The notes beneath the pieces were generated by a model, which searched no databases, was not told the origin of the DNA, and saw nothing but the letters and a program-made list of their open reading frames with translations. From positions 1 through 17,050 of the forward strand of contig JAGQVR010000029.1 in NCBI GenBank assembly GCA_020437875.1: a stretch of 17,050 bases of DNA. The letters are read 5' to 3'. Below are positions 1 to 7,090 of the stretch, in pieces. Source of the DNA: Flavobacteriales bacterium (GTDB lineage: Bacteria > Bacteroidota > Bacteroidia > Flavobacteriales_F > PHOS-HE28). Numbering within the stretch: position 1 is the stretch's first letter; each line of letters starts with the position of its first letter. The position numbers and the translations under genes are program-made.

Positions 1-494
1 TCGGCCTCCCGCAGGGCACGGCCATAGGCGGCACGCCCCCGGTCCAGGTGCAGCAGGTATTGCCGTTCGGGCAGTTCCCGGATGTGCCAGACGAGCGGTG
101 CGGACGCCTCGTCCTTGAGGTCGATGGCGATGCCGGCCACGCTGGAGTTGGCATGCAGCAGCTGCGTGCCCCAGGCCTTCACCTGGTCCACCAACGCAGG
201 CATCAGGGCACGGTTGGCGCGGGCGCGGGCGCGGGCGGCCCGCTCATGGCGCCACCACTGCCGCAGCCGGTGATGGGCACGTCCTTCGTAGTGCCGCTCG
301 CTCATCCAGGGTTCGAAGGGCAGCACGCGCACCGGCACGCCCTCCTTCCTCAGGCGCTCGGACAGCGGCCCTTCACGGGGCATCAGCACGTGGGGCTCCA
401 CCTCGCTGCGCTGCCGCAATTCCAGGACGAGGTCAAGCAGGGACCGGTTGGCGCCGTACAGTTCGGCATAGTGGGTCAGGTGGGCGACGCGCAC
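1..494 (-). CDS. Glycosyltransferase, GT4-like, N-terminal part (cut by window edge)
   Basis: Reading the minus strand from a GTG at 494 gives 164 uninterrupted codons to the window edge. The protein starts VRVAHLTHYAELYGANRSLL and continues through HVLMPREGPL, LLHANSSVAG and WHIRELPE. These are typical of the N-terminal Rossmann domain of GT4-type glycosyltransferases: a glycine/asparagine acceptor-side loop, then a strand leading to a HANSS turn and an HIRE segment. The C-terminal donor-sugar domain lies outside the window. The GTG start is 17 bases after the stop of the upstream GT4 gene on the same strand, so the two are probably co-transcribed. I found no ATG in this frame near the start, so GTG is the best choice. 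It likely adds a sugar to a cell-surface glycan on the cytoplasmic face of the membrane. Donor and acceptor cannot be told. Family-level confidence is fairly high; the exact start is less sure. Confidence 0.72.
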   Translation of the reverse strand, partial: MRVAHLTHYAELYGANRSLLDLVLELRQRSEVEPHVLMPREGPLSERLRKEGVPVRVLPFEPWMSERHYEGRAHHRLRQWWRHERAARARARANRALMPALVDQVKAWGTQLLHANSSVAGIAIDLKDEASAPLVWHIRELPERQYLLHLDRGRAAYGRALREA

Positions 495-511
495 GCCGCG
501 AAAGTACCGGT

Positions 512-1621
512 CTACCGGCCAGTGGCGCGGACCAGCAGGCCGTGCAGCGTGGCGATGCGGTCCTGCACCCGGTGGTCGCGCTCCACCCGTGCGCGGCCGG
601 CGCGCCCCATCCGGGCGGCCTCCGCCGGATCCCCGGACAGCCGCAGGAGATGCTGCGCCATCGCTTCCAGATCACCCTCCGCGCTCAGCAGGCCGGACAC
701 CCCCTCCTCCACCACGTCCGGGATCCCGGCATGCCGCGTGGCCACCACCGGCAGGCCGCAGGCCATGGCCTCCAGCACCGCCAGCGGGGTGCCTTCGTGG
801 TCGTTGGCGCTGGTCACGACGCTGTGCTGCACGAAGGCACGTGAACCCTTCAAGCGAGCGGAGACCTCCTCCGGCGGGAGCACGCCTGGCAGTTCCACCG
901 CATGCCCGATACCCAGGGCGCGCACCAGCTGCACCACGGCCTCGCGCAGGGGGCCGTCCCCGATCAGCTGCAACCTCATTCCGGGGTCCTGCTGCAGGGC
1001 GCGGTGGAAGGCCAACACGGTCAGGTGCGGGGCCTTCTTGTCCACGAAGCGCCCGATGGCGGTGAACACCTTGGGAGCGGCCCCGGCATCGGCCGGCACG
1101 AAGCGGTCCAGGTCGATGCCGTAGGTGTTGTACACCACCTTTTCCCGGGGGGCACCCAGGTCCAGCAACTGCCGTTCCATCTCACGGCTCACCGCCACGA
1201 GCAGGGCTGCTCCAGCGAACAGTTCGCGGTAGCGATCATGCCTGGCCAGCAGGTCGGTGTGGAAGGCGTCGATGCCGTGGAAATGCACCACCAGGGGGAT
1301 GCCCGCTTCCCGGCAGAGCGGCAGCATGGCCGCTCCGGTGGGGCCATACTCGGCGAGCACCACCTGCGCCCGGTGCCTGCGCAACATGTTCACGATCCTG
1401 CGACGGAGCGCATCCTCCCGGGACACGCCGCCGACCCTGCGCTTCGACCGTGCCAGCACATCGTCGGACACCAGGGGCACGCCATCAGCATCCCGGGTGG
1501 GGAGGTGCCCATCGGTGAGCACCAGCACCACGTTCGGCAACCGCTCGATATGCGCCTGGATGAAGGTCTCGCTCCAGGCGTTGCGGTTGGGGGAGATGAT
1601 GGCGATGCGGGGCTCGGACAT
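512..1621 (-). CDS. Glycosyltransferase family 4 (GT-B fold)
   Basis: This 369-residue protein has the normal length for a GT4 retaining glycosyltransferase. The N-terminal domain begins MSEPRIAIISPNRNAWSETF, which carries the usual SETF loop, and continues with VVHFHGIDAF near residues 111-120. The C-terminal domain shows the conserved GRFVDKKAPHL donor-binding segment (about 190-200), LIGDGPL (219-225) and the EX7E signature, with E276 and E284 inside HEGTPLAVLEAMACGLP. An in-frame ATG upstream (1678) would add 19 residues lacking family character, so the start at 1621 is preferred. No clear Shine-Dalgarno site is seen. It lies just upstream of a second glycosyltransferase with a 17-base gap, in the orientation of a polysaccharide operon. 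It probably transfers a nucleotide-activated sugar to a growing lipid-linked glycan in the cytoplasm. The sugar and linkage are unknown. Confidence 0.88.
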   Translation of the reverse strand: MSEPRIAIISPNRNAWSETFIQAHIERLPNVVLVLTDGHLPTRDADGVPLVSDDVLARSKRRVGGVSREDALRRRIVNMLRRHRAQVVLAEYGPTGAAMLPLCREAGIPLVVHFHGIDAFHTDLLARHDRYRELFAGAALLVAVSREMERQLLDLGAPREKVVYNTYGIDLDRFVPADAGAAPKVFTAIGRFVDKKAPHLTVLAFHRALQQDPGMRLQLIGDGPLREAVVQLVRALGIGHAVELPGVLPPEEVSARLKGSRAFVQHSVVTSANDHEGTPLAVLEAMACGLPVVATRHAGIPDVVEEGVSGLLSAEGDLEAMAQHLLRLSGDPAEAARMGRAGRARVERDHRVQDRIATLHGLLVRATGR

Positions 1622-1681
1622 ACGCGAAGGCACGAATATCGGACGGCGGGCGGAAGGGGGGCTCAGCCGCCGGTCCAAAGA

Positions 1682-1975
1682 TCAGCTCAGCGATCGATGC
1701 ACAAGCCTGGCGATCCAAGGGGCACGGACCAGGAGGGTCAGGCGCAGCAACACGCGCGGCGCCACATGCCGACGAAGACGATGCTCCGACCAAAGCCGCC
1801 AGAGATAGGACCTGCCCAGTGCCGGCTGCCTGCGGTCCACGGCATGCTGAACGGCAGTGCGGCACAGTTCGGGCCCTTCGGGCATCGGTAAGGTCGCGAC
1901 AGACCCCTTGGGTGATGACATCCACGGCGTTGAGCCGACCCAGGTTCCAATCCAGTTTGCGAAGGTAGGTTTCAT
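1682..1975 (-). CDS. Small unassigned protein, possibly a remnant of a glycan-locus gene
   Basis: This frame encodes 97 residues from an ATG at 1975, starting MKPTFANWIG. A purine-rich GGGAGG lies about 10 bases upstream of that ATG, a better Shine-Dalgarno match than any other gene in the window shows. The C-terminal half is basic and rich in leucine and arginine (for example RSYLWRLWSEHRLRRH, then LLRLTLLVRAPWIARLV), resembling the basic helical tails of some GT2 glycosyltransferases. I do not recognise a family or catalytic motif. It could be a short real protein, the tail of a decayed glycosyltransferase, or a chance frame in GC-rich DNA. It precedes the GT4 gene by 60 bases on the same strand, which would fit operon membership if it is real. 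Confidence 0.35.
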   Translation of the reverse strand: MKPTFANWIGTWVGSTPWMSSPKGSVATLPMPEGPELCRTAVQHAVDRRQPALGRSYLWRLWSEHRLRRHVAPRVLLRLTLLVRAPWIARLVHRSLS

Positions 1976-2275
1976 GCTGATGGAACCTCCCTGATGGACG
2001 CGCCTGAAGCAGGTGGTCCGGTCGAGATAGCCCAGCGGTCCCCGCGTAGCAATCAGGGTCACGCCTCTTCGACGATGGAACCATGGACTGAAGAAGCCCT
2101 CGACCTACGCTTCAGGATCAGGTGGCACCAGCATCCTGAGGAGGTTGCCAGCAGTGGAACATGTTCCAGCAAGCGGCCACGTATCTTAAATTGCAGCAAA
2201 GATCTGGCTGTTACTGACCCCGATCAGTTCGGAATCAGGAACACGCCATAAATTCGCGTCATAAACGTACCGCAG
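1976..2275. other. Divergent intergenic region
   Basis: This 300-base gap separates the minus-strand glycosyltransferase group from the plus-strand oxygenase gene, so it should hold promoters in both directions. Base composition falls from GC-rich on the left to more AT-rich towards 2276. A short plus-strand open frame inside (1994-2251) has no recognisable motif and was not called. I could not find a convincing Bacteroidota-type promoter pair, and there is no Shine-Dalgarno site before the ATG at 2276. Nothing else is visible. Confidence 0.4.
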
Positions 2276-3055
2276 ATGAGCACCTTTTTTAAGACAATTG
2301 TCTGGCGAGATGAGTCGGGGTTCGTTGATGAACTAGAACAGGTGTTGCGTGATACTCGCGTCGTGCATCTGACCGGAGTGGATCCCACGCGTGATTTGGA
2401 TGCCTTCTACTCCAAGCTCACCGATGAATTAGGGCGGATTATACCGGCCGACGAGGATGTAGCGACCGGTGACCGAGGCAATGAACCCGCCCGCTGGACC
2501 GATATCCGTTACGATGCCGATCAAGCCACCTACTTCCGGCATAGTTCCACACAACAACCACTACATACGGATACGGCCTATACGAGCTATGACAATGATG
2601 TGAACTTCTTTTTCTGCCGTACGCGAGCCGAGCTAGGGGGGGCGACGACCTTCATCGACGGAGAGGAGGTTTACCGGATCCTGCACAAGTACGAGCCGGA
2701 GTTCTTGACCGAATTAGAAAGTACGGTGGTTATCTTCGATAAGGGCACTACAGAACGCAAGGCCAAACCAGTCATCCAGAAGCAGAATGGCGAGATTTGG
2801 CTTAACTGGAACTATTTCCGTGTCTCCAAGGACAACTCTTCCACCACTCGAGAGCTTTGCGACCGCTTCCATCAATTCCTCGAAGACAAGATCGTGAAGG
2901 GTGGACTGATCACTCCTGTTACGCTCTCTCCGGGAGAATGCGTGTTCTTCCATGACAAGCATATCCTTCACGGCCGGAACGCCTTCTTTGGTGAGCGGGT
3001 CCTGATCAAAGGTGCGTTAGACTTCCGGAAAGAGGAGGTTCCAGGTCAGGTATGA
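2276..3055 (+). CDS. TauD/TfdA-family Fe(II)/2-oxoglutarate-dependent oxygenase
   Basis: The protein has 259 residues. The iron site is visible: HTDTAY at 97-102 gives His97 and Asp99 of the HxD pair, and HGRNAFFGER at 232-241 gives the distal His232. Arg241 is a candidate for binding the 2-oxoglutarate carboxylate. This spacing matches the TauD/TfdA family, whose members couple decarboxylation of 2-oxoglutarate to hydroxylation or desaturation of a small substrate in the cytoplasm. The length is slightly short for TauD itself (about 280), with no domain missing. Its stop codon overlaps the ATG of the aldo/keto reductase by four bases (ATGA), so the two are translationally coupled and probably act in one short pathway. 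The substrate is unknown; a sugar or a small decorating group for the neighbouring glycan is possible but unproven. The gene has clearly lower GC than the flanking glycosyltransferases, suggesting a separate origin. Confidence 0.87.
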   Translation: MSTFFKTIVWRDESGFVDELEQVLRDTRVVHLTGVDPTRDLDAFYSKLTDELGRIIPADEDVATGDRGNEPARWTDIRYDADQATYFRHSSTQQPLHTDTAYTSYDNDVNFFFCRTRAELGGATTFIDGEEVYRILHKYEPEFLTELESTVVIFDKGTTERKAKPVIQKQNGEIWLNWNYFRVSKDNSSTTRELCDRFHQFLEDKIVKGGLITPVTLSPGECVFFHDKHILHGRNAFFGERVLIKGALDFRKEEVPGQV

Positions 3056-4002
3056 GCGCGAAGAACCCAGAGCAGGTGCTCGGCATGGGTTGCTGGCAGT
3101 TGGGCGGCATCAGTTTTCTCAACGGTCGGGCCAATGGCTATGGGGCGCTCGATGAAGAGGTGGCGTTGGCCACGGTGCAGACGGCACTTGAGGGGGGTAT
3201 CCGCTTCTTCGACACGGCTGCCGGGTATGGTGACGGACGATCAGAGGAATTGTTGGGAAAGGGGTTGGGCGCCAGACGGTCGGAGGTGGTAATCTGTACC
3301 AAGTTCGCCGCAGAGCAGAACGATGAGGATGGTTCGTCCCTCGGGTTCTTACCGACCCATACGGACCGTGCGATCGATGCCTCCCTTGAACGGCTGGGGA
3401 CGGATCACATCGATATCCTGCTTCTGCACGGGCCGCCTGACGACATGAACTGGGACATGTTCGACACGAGCACCTTGGAGCAGGCCCAGGCCGATGGACG
3501 CATCGGTGCCTATGGAGTGAGCGTACGAAGCTTCAAGGGTGCGAGGAACGCTGTGGAGGCCGGTTTCGGGAGCCACATCGAAGTGGTAATGAACGCCTTG
3601 GATCGCCGGGCGGGAGAACTCCAAGCACGCATGGATGCCCAGGGACAACAGCTTATTGCCCGCGTACCGCTCGCGTCGGGGCTGCTGACCGACCGGACCC
3701 TTGTCGATATCCCCACATTCCCCCCCGACGATATCCGTAGCACCTTTCCACCCGAACAGATGGATTGGATGGTAGGCGCGGTGCGCGCACTGGACTTCCT
3801 GTCCGCAGAACCTGGTGGCTTGGCCACCTCAGCGCTCCGGTACATCCTGTTCCATCCGGCCGTGGACCGGGTGATCCCGGGCATGCGATCGCCGGACCAG
3901 GTCCACCGCAACCTAAGGGCCTTGGACCTTGGGCCACTTGCTGCGGACCTGGTAGAGCGCATCGAAACGGCCAATCCGGAAGTCTTTTACAGGTGGCGCT
4001 GA
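3052..4002 (+). CDS. Aldo/keto reductase
   Basis: The 316-residue product has the full aldo/keto reductase pattern. The catalytic tetrad is visible as Asp54 and Tyr59 in FFDTAAGYGDGRSEELLG, Lys84 in VVICTKFAAE and His126 in IDILLLHGPPDD. The C-terminal region has FHPAVDRVIPGMRSPDQV, where family members bind the NADP(H) phosphate and adenine. These enzymes are (beta/alpha)8 barrels that interconvert carbonyls and alcohols. The subgroup with a long N-terminal GMGCWQLGG segment includes sugar and deoxysugar dehydrogenases. Its ATG overlaps the oxygenase stop (ATGA), which fixes the start and indicates coupled translation. A plausible role, by inference, is oxidation or reduction of the product or precursor of the oxygenase. 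No related gene follows; the next 1.1 kb is intergenic DNA plus a dead insertion sequence. Confidence 0.88.
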   Translation: MSAKNPEQVLGMGCWQLGGISFLNGRANGYGALDEEVALATVQTALEGGIRFFDTAAGYGDGRSEELLGKGLGARRSEVVICTKFAAEQNDEDGSSLGFLPTHTDRAIDASLERLGTDHIDILLLHGPPDDMNWDMFDTSTLEQAQADGRIGAYGVSVRSFKGARNAVEAGFGSHIEVVMNALDRRAGELQARMDAQGQQLIARVPLASGLLTDRTLVDIPTFPPDDIRSTFPPEQMDWMVGAVRALDFLSAEPGGLATSALRYILFHPAVDRVIPGMRSPDQVHRNLRALDLGPLAADLVERIETANPEVFYRWR

Positions 4003-4216
4003 CCCAGAAATGACCGGTGCCCGGCACATCAATTATCCACTAAACCCGCTCTCAACCGCCCTCTTTCAAATAGATTGGGGCAACCGGGCCATTGCTGTTA
4101 TCAGATCAATCCCGGTCCAACTAAGACCACACAATTTTTCATGCACAACTTAGACAACGACCGTATTCCCTCGACGCTCCAGGAATCGTTCTTCTCTTTG
4201 TGACCATCGATTTCTA
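4003..4216. other. Intergenic stretch between aldo/keto reductase and insertion sequence
   Basis: These 214 bases hold no supported gene. A weak inverted repeat is present: ACCGGG at 4083-4088 and CCCGGT at 4111-4116, separated by 22 bases with no following T-run, so it is not a convincing terminator. The stretch is AT-richer than the surrounding genes. Its right edge is defined by the proposed left end of the insertion sequence near 4217. Confidence 0.4.
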
Positions 4217-4218
4217 GA

Positions 4219-4250
4219 AGATGTCTCAGAAACATCTGATGCTTTCTGAG
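4219..4250. repeat. Overlapping inverted repeats at the left end of the insertion sequence
   Basis: Two mutually exclusive hairpins can form. CTCAGAAA (4225-4232) pairs perfectly with TTTCTGAG (4243-4250) around a 10-base loop. AGATGT (4219-4224) pairs with ACATCT (4232-4237) around a 7-base loop. They sit at the left end of the element, upstream of the transposase start, where such structures can limit read-through transcription or translation in insertion sequences. No T-run follows, so a simple terminator is unlikely. Confidence 0.45.
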
Positions 4251-4321
4251 CAATCAACCATGGGGTTTGACAACTCTGGAAAGGGGTGCCTTTTTCCCGA
4301 TTATGGCGCGTGAATCGTGGC

Positions 4322-5094
4322 ATGAAAACTACCATTTACTGCCACGAAGGACAATCGGGGCTGGTATAGGATCTTCTTCAAGGAAGCGCCGCTAAGAAGG
4401 ACTGTAGAGGCAGGCCGCGGCAGCACCTGCGCAAGGTATTGAATGGCATCTTTTGGATGTGCCGTAAGGGAGCCCCTTGGAAGGACATCCCGGCACGCTA
4501 CCCACCCTAATTGACCTGCCATCGGCATTTCAGTAAATGGAGCAAGGCGGGTTTTGGGGACAAGGTGTTGTACCAGCTTGCCCTGGACATGCGGGATAGA
4601 GGAAGGATCGATTTCACCGAGTGCTTCCTGGATGGCACCTTCGCAAGTGCAAAAAAGGGGCGTGATATTGGACCGACTAAGCGAGGTAAAGGCACCAAGG
4701 TCATTGTCCACAGTCGCTCATGGTCTTCCTCTTACCGCACGGATCTTCACCCCCCGGCCCAACGAAGTGACCCTTGGCGAGCATACTGTTCGCAGCAGCC
4801 CAATCAAGCCACAACGCGTGATCGCAGACCGCGCCTAAGAGAGCTACAAACTCTGCTCGTCACCGGCCAAACGCGGGATCAAGCTCATCAACCCTCATCG
4901 CCGCAAAAAGACCAAGAAGCCCACCCAGGATGGCAGGACCTTGCACAGATACTGTCGCCGGTGGAAGTCGAAAGACTCTTCTCCTGGCTCTCCAACTGGC
5001 ATAGAACGGTGGCACACTAGGAGTATCATGTCGAGAACTACCTGGGCCTCATTCAACTCACCTGCGTCATGACCCTCTCACGACAGCTTTTTGA
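4322..5094 (+). pseudogene. IS5-family DDE transposase, frameshifted and interrupted by stops
   Basis: The reading starts at ATG 4322 (MKTTIYCHEGQ) and meets an early TAG near 4367. It continues with GRPRQHLRKVLNGIFWMC and GAPWKDIPARYPP, which is followed by a TAA near 4508. CHRHFSKWSKAG, FLDGTFASAKKG and GPTKRGKGTK follow in the same frame. The frame then shifts near 4705 to TVAHGLPLTARIFTPRPN and VIADRA, meets a TAA, and goes on through RGIKLINPHRRKK. A second shift near 4968 leads to VERLFSWLSNWHRTVAH, a TAG, then EYHVENYLGLIQL. The DDE residues can be placed at the Asp of FLDGTF, the Asp of VIADRA and the Glu of VERLFSWL. At least two frameshifts and four stops show it is inactive. The order and motifs match IS5-group transposases of about 250-270 residues. 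Confidence 0.9.
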
Positions 5095-5207
5095 AATGCC
5101 TTCTAGCCAATTGCTGACCGTTCTCAGTTCGAGCTTCCCTGAGTGACAGATGAACACGGTGCAGGACAGGTTCAGCTAGGCACTGGCGTATACCGACCAG
5201 CGAGCCA

Positions 5208-6224
5208 TCAAGTCGAATCCCTCAATGAATACCGGTCAATCAACTCTTCTATACGGGCGGTGGGCACATCCGAAGGCCAGTTCGGAGGACTTATCGGATA
5301 TGCCGCGACTGCACCATTCGCCCCCCCTGGTGCGGCGCCCAATAGCTCCATGAGCTGCTGGTGGTGCTCACCGGGGGCCTTACAGAACCGTTCGTATCGC
5401 CAATGGAGGCTGCGCTCCGGAGGTAGTGACCGCATTCCCTGGCGTACAGCATCATTGGTCAACCGCACCTGCGCGAAGACCTGTTCCAAAGATTCCTTGC
5501 GCAGCAGGTCGTCGATCTCAGGCGGACGGAACGCCCACCATTCATTGCGGTCGCCATAGAACGCCTCGCGTGCATTCAGCAATGAACTCGCGTTGGCCTC
5601 CAAGTCCCGCTCCAGGAAGATGAACACTGCTTCAGGTACCAGCGCATGCAGCATGGGTATGTTCCAGTCCATGATCATGGCCTTTAACAACATGGACCGT
5701 TCGAATACCGATGTCATGCCCGCAAGGTCTGCCCGGAACCGGTCTCGCATTCCTCTCGATATTTCCGGAACCCGTCCATGGTCGTGCTCAAAATGAAAAT
5801 ATCGCCGCCACCAATACCAGAACTCATGAGGCGCATGAGCGCCAATTGTTTTCCCCAAATCACTGATGGGCTCAACCTCTGCATGATCTTGGAAGATTTC
5901 CCCTCGGTAGTCCAGTTCAAAAAGGATGCGATGGGCAAGTGCACCCACCCATGGATCACCATAGAATCGGGACATGAGATTGGTTGGACAAGCAACCCCC
6001 CCCCGTCTCAGCAGGTCCTGCATCAGCAGGGTACTACCTGACCGCGGACATCCCACGATGAACACGGGTGGATAAGCGATCTTCATGAAGCGGGGTCTGT
6101 GCGAGACAGCTGATTCAAGGAACCGGTTCAACTGGGCAAGCCGTTCTTCCAACACCTCGGAGCGCTGATTACGGACACTACGCCGGGATATGTTCCCCAG
6201 GTCGTTCGTGATTCTTTCATCCAT
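5208..6224 (-). CDS. Sulfotransferase (PAPS-dependent, Sulfotransfer_3-like)
   Basis: The 338-residue product carries the 5'-phosphosulfate loop FIVGCPRSGSTLLMQ near residues 55-69, the defining motif of PAPS-dependent sulfotransferases. Downstream, FIFLERDLEANASSLLNARE fits the 3'-phosphate-binding segment with its Arg and Ser. A charged N-terminal stretch of about 45 residues precedes the core; no membrane segment is evident. The ATG at 6224 is preferred over a GTG one codon earlier. The gene lies 18 bases after the stop of the WbqC-family gene and is probably in its operon. It likely moves sulfate from PAPS to a hydroxyl or amine of a glycan or its precursor in the cytoplasm. Two long G runs lie in the coding strand: G9 (5996-6004, in LLRRGGVAC) and G7 (5321-5327, in APGGAN). 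The frame is open through both. Acceptor unknown. Confidence 0.85.
   Translation of the reverse strand: MDERITNDLGNISRRSVRNQRSEVLEERLAQLNRFLESAVSHRPRFMKIAYPPVFIVGCPRSGSTLLMQDLLRRGGVACPTNLMSRFYGDPWVGALAHRILFELDYRGEIFQDHAEVEPISDLGKTIGAHAPHEFWYWWRRYFHFEHDHGRVPEISRGMRDRFRADLAGMTSVFERSMLLKAMIMDWNIPMLHALVPEAVFIFLERDLEANASSLLNAREAFYGDRNEWWAFRPPEIDDLLRKESLEQVFAQVRLTNDAVRQGMRSLPPERSLHWRYERFCKAPGEHHQQLMELLGAAPGGANGAVAAYPISPPNWPSDVPTARIEELIDRYSLRDST
5996..6004. repeat. Nine-base G:C homopolymer inside the sulfotransferase gene
   Basis: There are nine consecutive C on the plus strand, which read as G9 on the coding strand within residues RRGGV of the sulfotransferase. It is the longest mononucleotide run I found in the window. 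Runs of this length in surface-glycan genes are known sites of slipped-strand frameshifting in several bacteria. Here the frame is on as sequenced; gain or loss of one base would truncate the protein at roughly residue 75. Confidence 0.6.
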
Positions 6225-6242
6225 CACTTTGCACAGGATCGG

Positions 6243-6953
6243 TTAGTTCGTAAACAAGGTATATTGATCGAGCATGGTGGAGAGTTCTTGGAGCTCGACA
6301 TGCATCAAGATATCGATGATGCTCAACCCGGGCAACCATGGACCCTTTCGCAAATACTTCGGGAACGAAGGACGCAGGAATCGCAGCGCGATGCCTTCCG
6401 CTTCCCAGCGTGCACAAGAATACAGCTCCGCCCCTCCTGGTGATTGGAGATAAAGCTCCACGCCTTCCCGCTGACAAACGTGAAGGATACGGTCCTCGAA
6501 AGTCAGGTCCCTTCTGATCGCCATCTCGGAGCTGCGCTGAAACCTGGTGGTGCGACCGATGGCCTTCATCACTTTGGTAACACTGGCAGCAGCAAGTGTG
6601 CCAATGCCATCGTCCTCCAACTGGAGGACCTCCTCGACCAAGGCCAAGCCTTGGTCACGCTGTGGCGCCCTCACATAGTTCTGCGCCAGCGTGCGTAGGA
6701 ACTTCGACTTCCACGTAGGCCATTTGCCGACGTCGACCTTCACTTCTGTGATAAGCTTGTTGGAACTGGCACCGGCCAGTGGTACAGAGAACATCCATTC
6801 CTGTTGTCCAAGAAGGACCCTGTTCCGGGCGATATACCCCCCCTTGATGAACTGCACATCGTCATAAAACAGGAAGCGCTCGACCGCTCCAGCCAACTGA
6901 TAATAACCGAGATAGGGAAAGAAATATGGCTGCATGATCGCCATGCTGCGCAT
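6243..6953 (-). CDS. WbqC-family protein
   Basis: The product is 236 residues, the usual WbqC-family length. It opens MRSMAIMQPYFFPYLGYYQL and goes on with FYDDVQFIKGGYIARNRVL, the family hallmark at about 29-47. Near the C-terminus come LRFLRPSFPKYL and a final LSIIDILMHV segment. Members sit in O-antigen and exopolysaccharide clusters, often next to DegT-like aminotransferases, and are thought to take part in making modified or N-acylated sugars. The exact reaction is not settled. Two other in-frame ATGs (6974, 6986) would add only 7-11 residues without family character, so 6953 is chosen. A sulfotransferase follows 18 bases later on the same strand, and a DegT-like gene diverges upstream. 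A G7 run (6837-6843) lies in the KGGY codons with the frame intact. Confidence 0.86.
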   Translation of the reverse strand: MRSMAIMQPYFFPYLGYYQLAGAVERFLFYDDVQFIKGGYIARNRVLLGQQEWMFSVPLAGASSNKLITEVKVDVGKWPTWKSKFLRTLAQNYVRAPQRDQGLALVEEVLQLEDDGIGTLAAASVTKVMKAIGRTTRFQRSSEMAIRRDLTFEDRILHVCQREGVELYLQSPGGAELYSCARWEAEGIALRFLRPSFPKYLRKGPWLPGLSIIDILMHVELQELSTMLDQYTLFTN

Positions 6954-7009
6954 CCGATCGAATGGCGTAACCATGATGTGTACCATTTCGCGTTGTGCTG
7001 CAAATCCAC

Positions 7010-7044
7010 TGCCGGGGCAAATACCGGCATGGTGGCCAAAAATA
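7010..7044 (-). promoter_or_regulatory. Candidate promoter element and palindrome between divergent genes
   Basis: On the minus strand TATTTTTG (7044 to 7037) fits the Bacteroidota -7 consensus TAnnTTTG and lies about 85 bases before the WbqC-family ATG. Just downstream, around the expected transcription start, is an interrupted palindrome: TGCCGG (7010-7015), eight bases, CCGGCA (7024-7029), which could be an operator or a leader hairpin. No convincing -33 TTTG was found at the expected spacing, which lowers confidence. The site lies in the 137-base gap between two divergent genes. Confidence 0.3.
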
Positions 7045-7090
7045 CTCAGCCATCGATGGATGGATCCATGAGCATGTCCATCTTTGGACC

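Larger units (their letters stand above)
4217..5103 (+). mobile_element. Degenerate IS5-family insertion sequence with candidate terminal inverted repeats
   Basis: The element is about 887 bases, a normal size for IS5-family elements. Reading inward, the left end (CTAGAAGATGTCTCAGAAA, from 4214) and the reverse complement of the right end (CTAGAAGGCATTTCAAAAA, from 5106) match at 14 of 19 positions, with the first seven identical. The outermost CTAG (or only its central TA) occurs on both sides. It may be the target duplication, since IS5 relatives favour YTAR or TA targets; this leaves the exact boundary uncertain by a base or two. Between the ends lies a broken DDE transposase gene. The many stops and frameshifts in it show the element is no longer autonomous. 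Confidence 0.68.

Noticed and set aside
48..1124. Long plus-strand open frame over the two glycosyltransferases
   Set aside because: The minus strand carries recognisable GT4 motifs in two consecutive genes over the same DNA. The plus-strand product is low in complexity and has no motif.
1485..2084. A 199-codon minus-strand open frame crossing the GT4 start
   Set aside because: It overlaps the GT4 gene in another frame, and the product is arginine- and proline-rich with no recognisable motif.
4083..4116. Inverted repeat ACCGGG/CCCGGT as a terminator for the oxidoreductase pair
   Set aside because: The stem is only six base pairs, the loop is 22 bases and no T-run follows, so termination is not supported.
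4301..4711. A 136-codon minus-strand open frame across the insertion sequence
   Set aside because: The plus strand over the same bases has clear IS5 transposase motifs; the minus frame has none and is a mirror of the decayed gene.
5104..5207. Possible second mobile-element fragment between the insertion sequence and the sulfotransferase
   Set aside because: Short phrases such as VQDRFS and ALAYTDQRAI were seen, but they are too short and match no transposase I recognise.
7078..7090. CATCTTTG just before the ATG at 7091 as a promoter
   Set aside because: It differs from TAnnTTTG at the first base and lies directly against the start codon, leaving no room for a normal leader.
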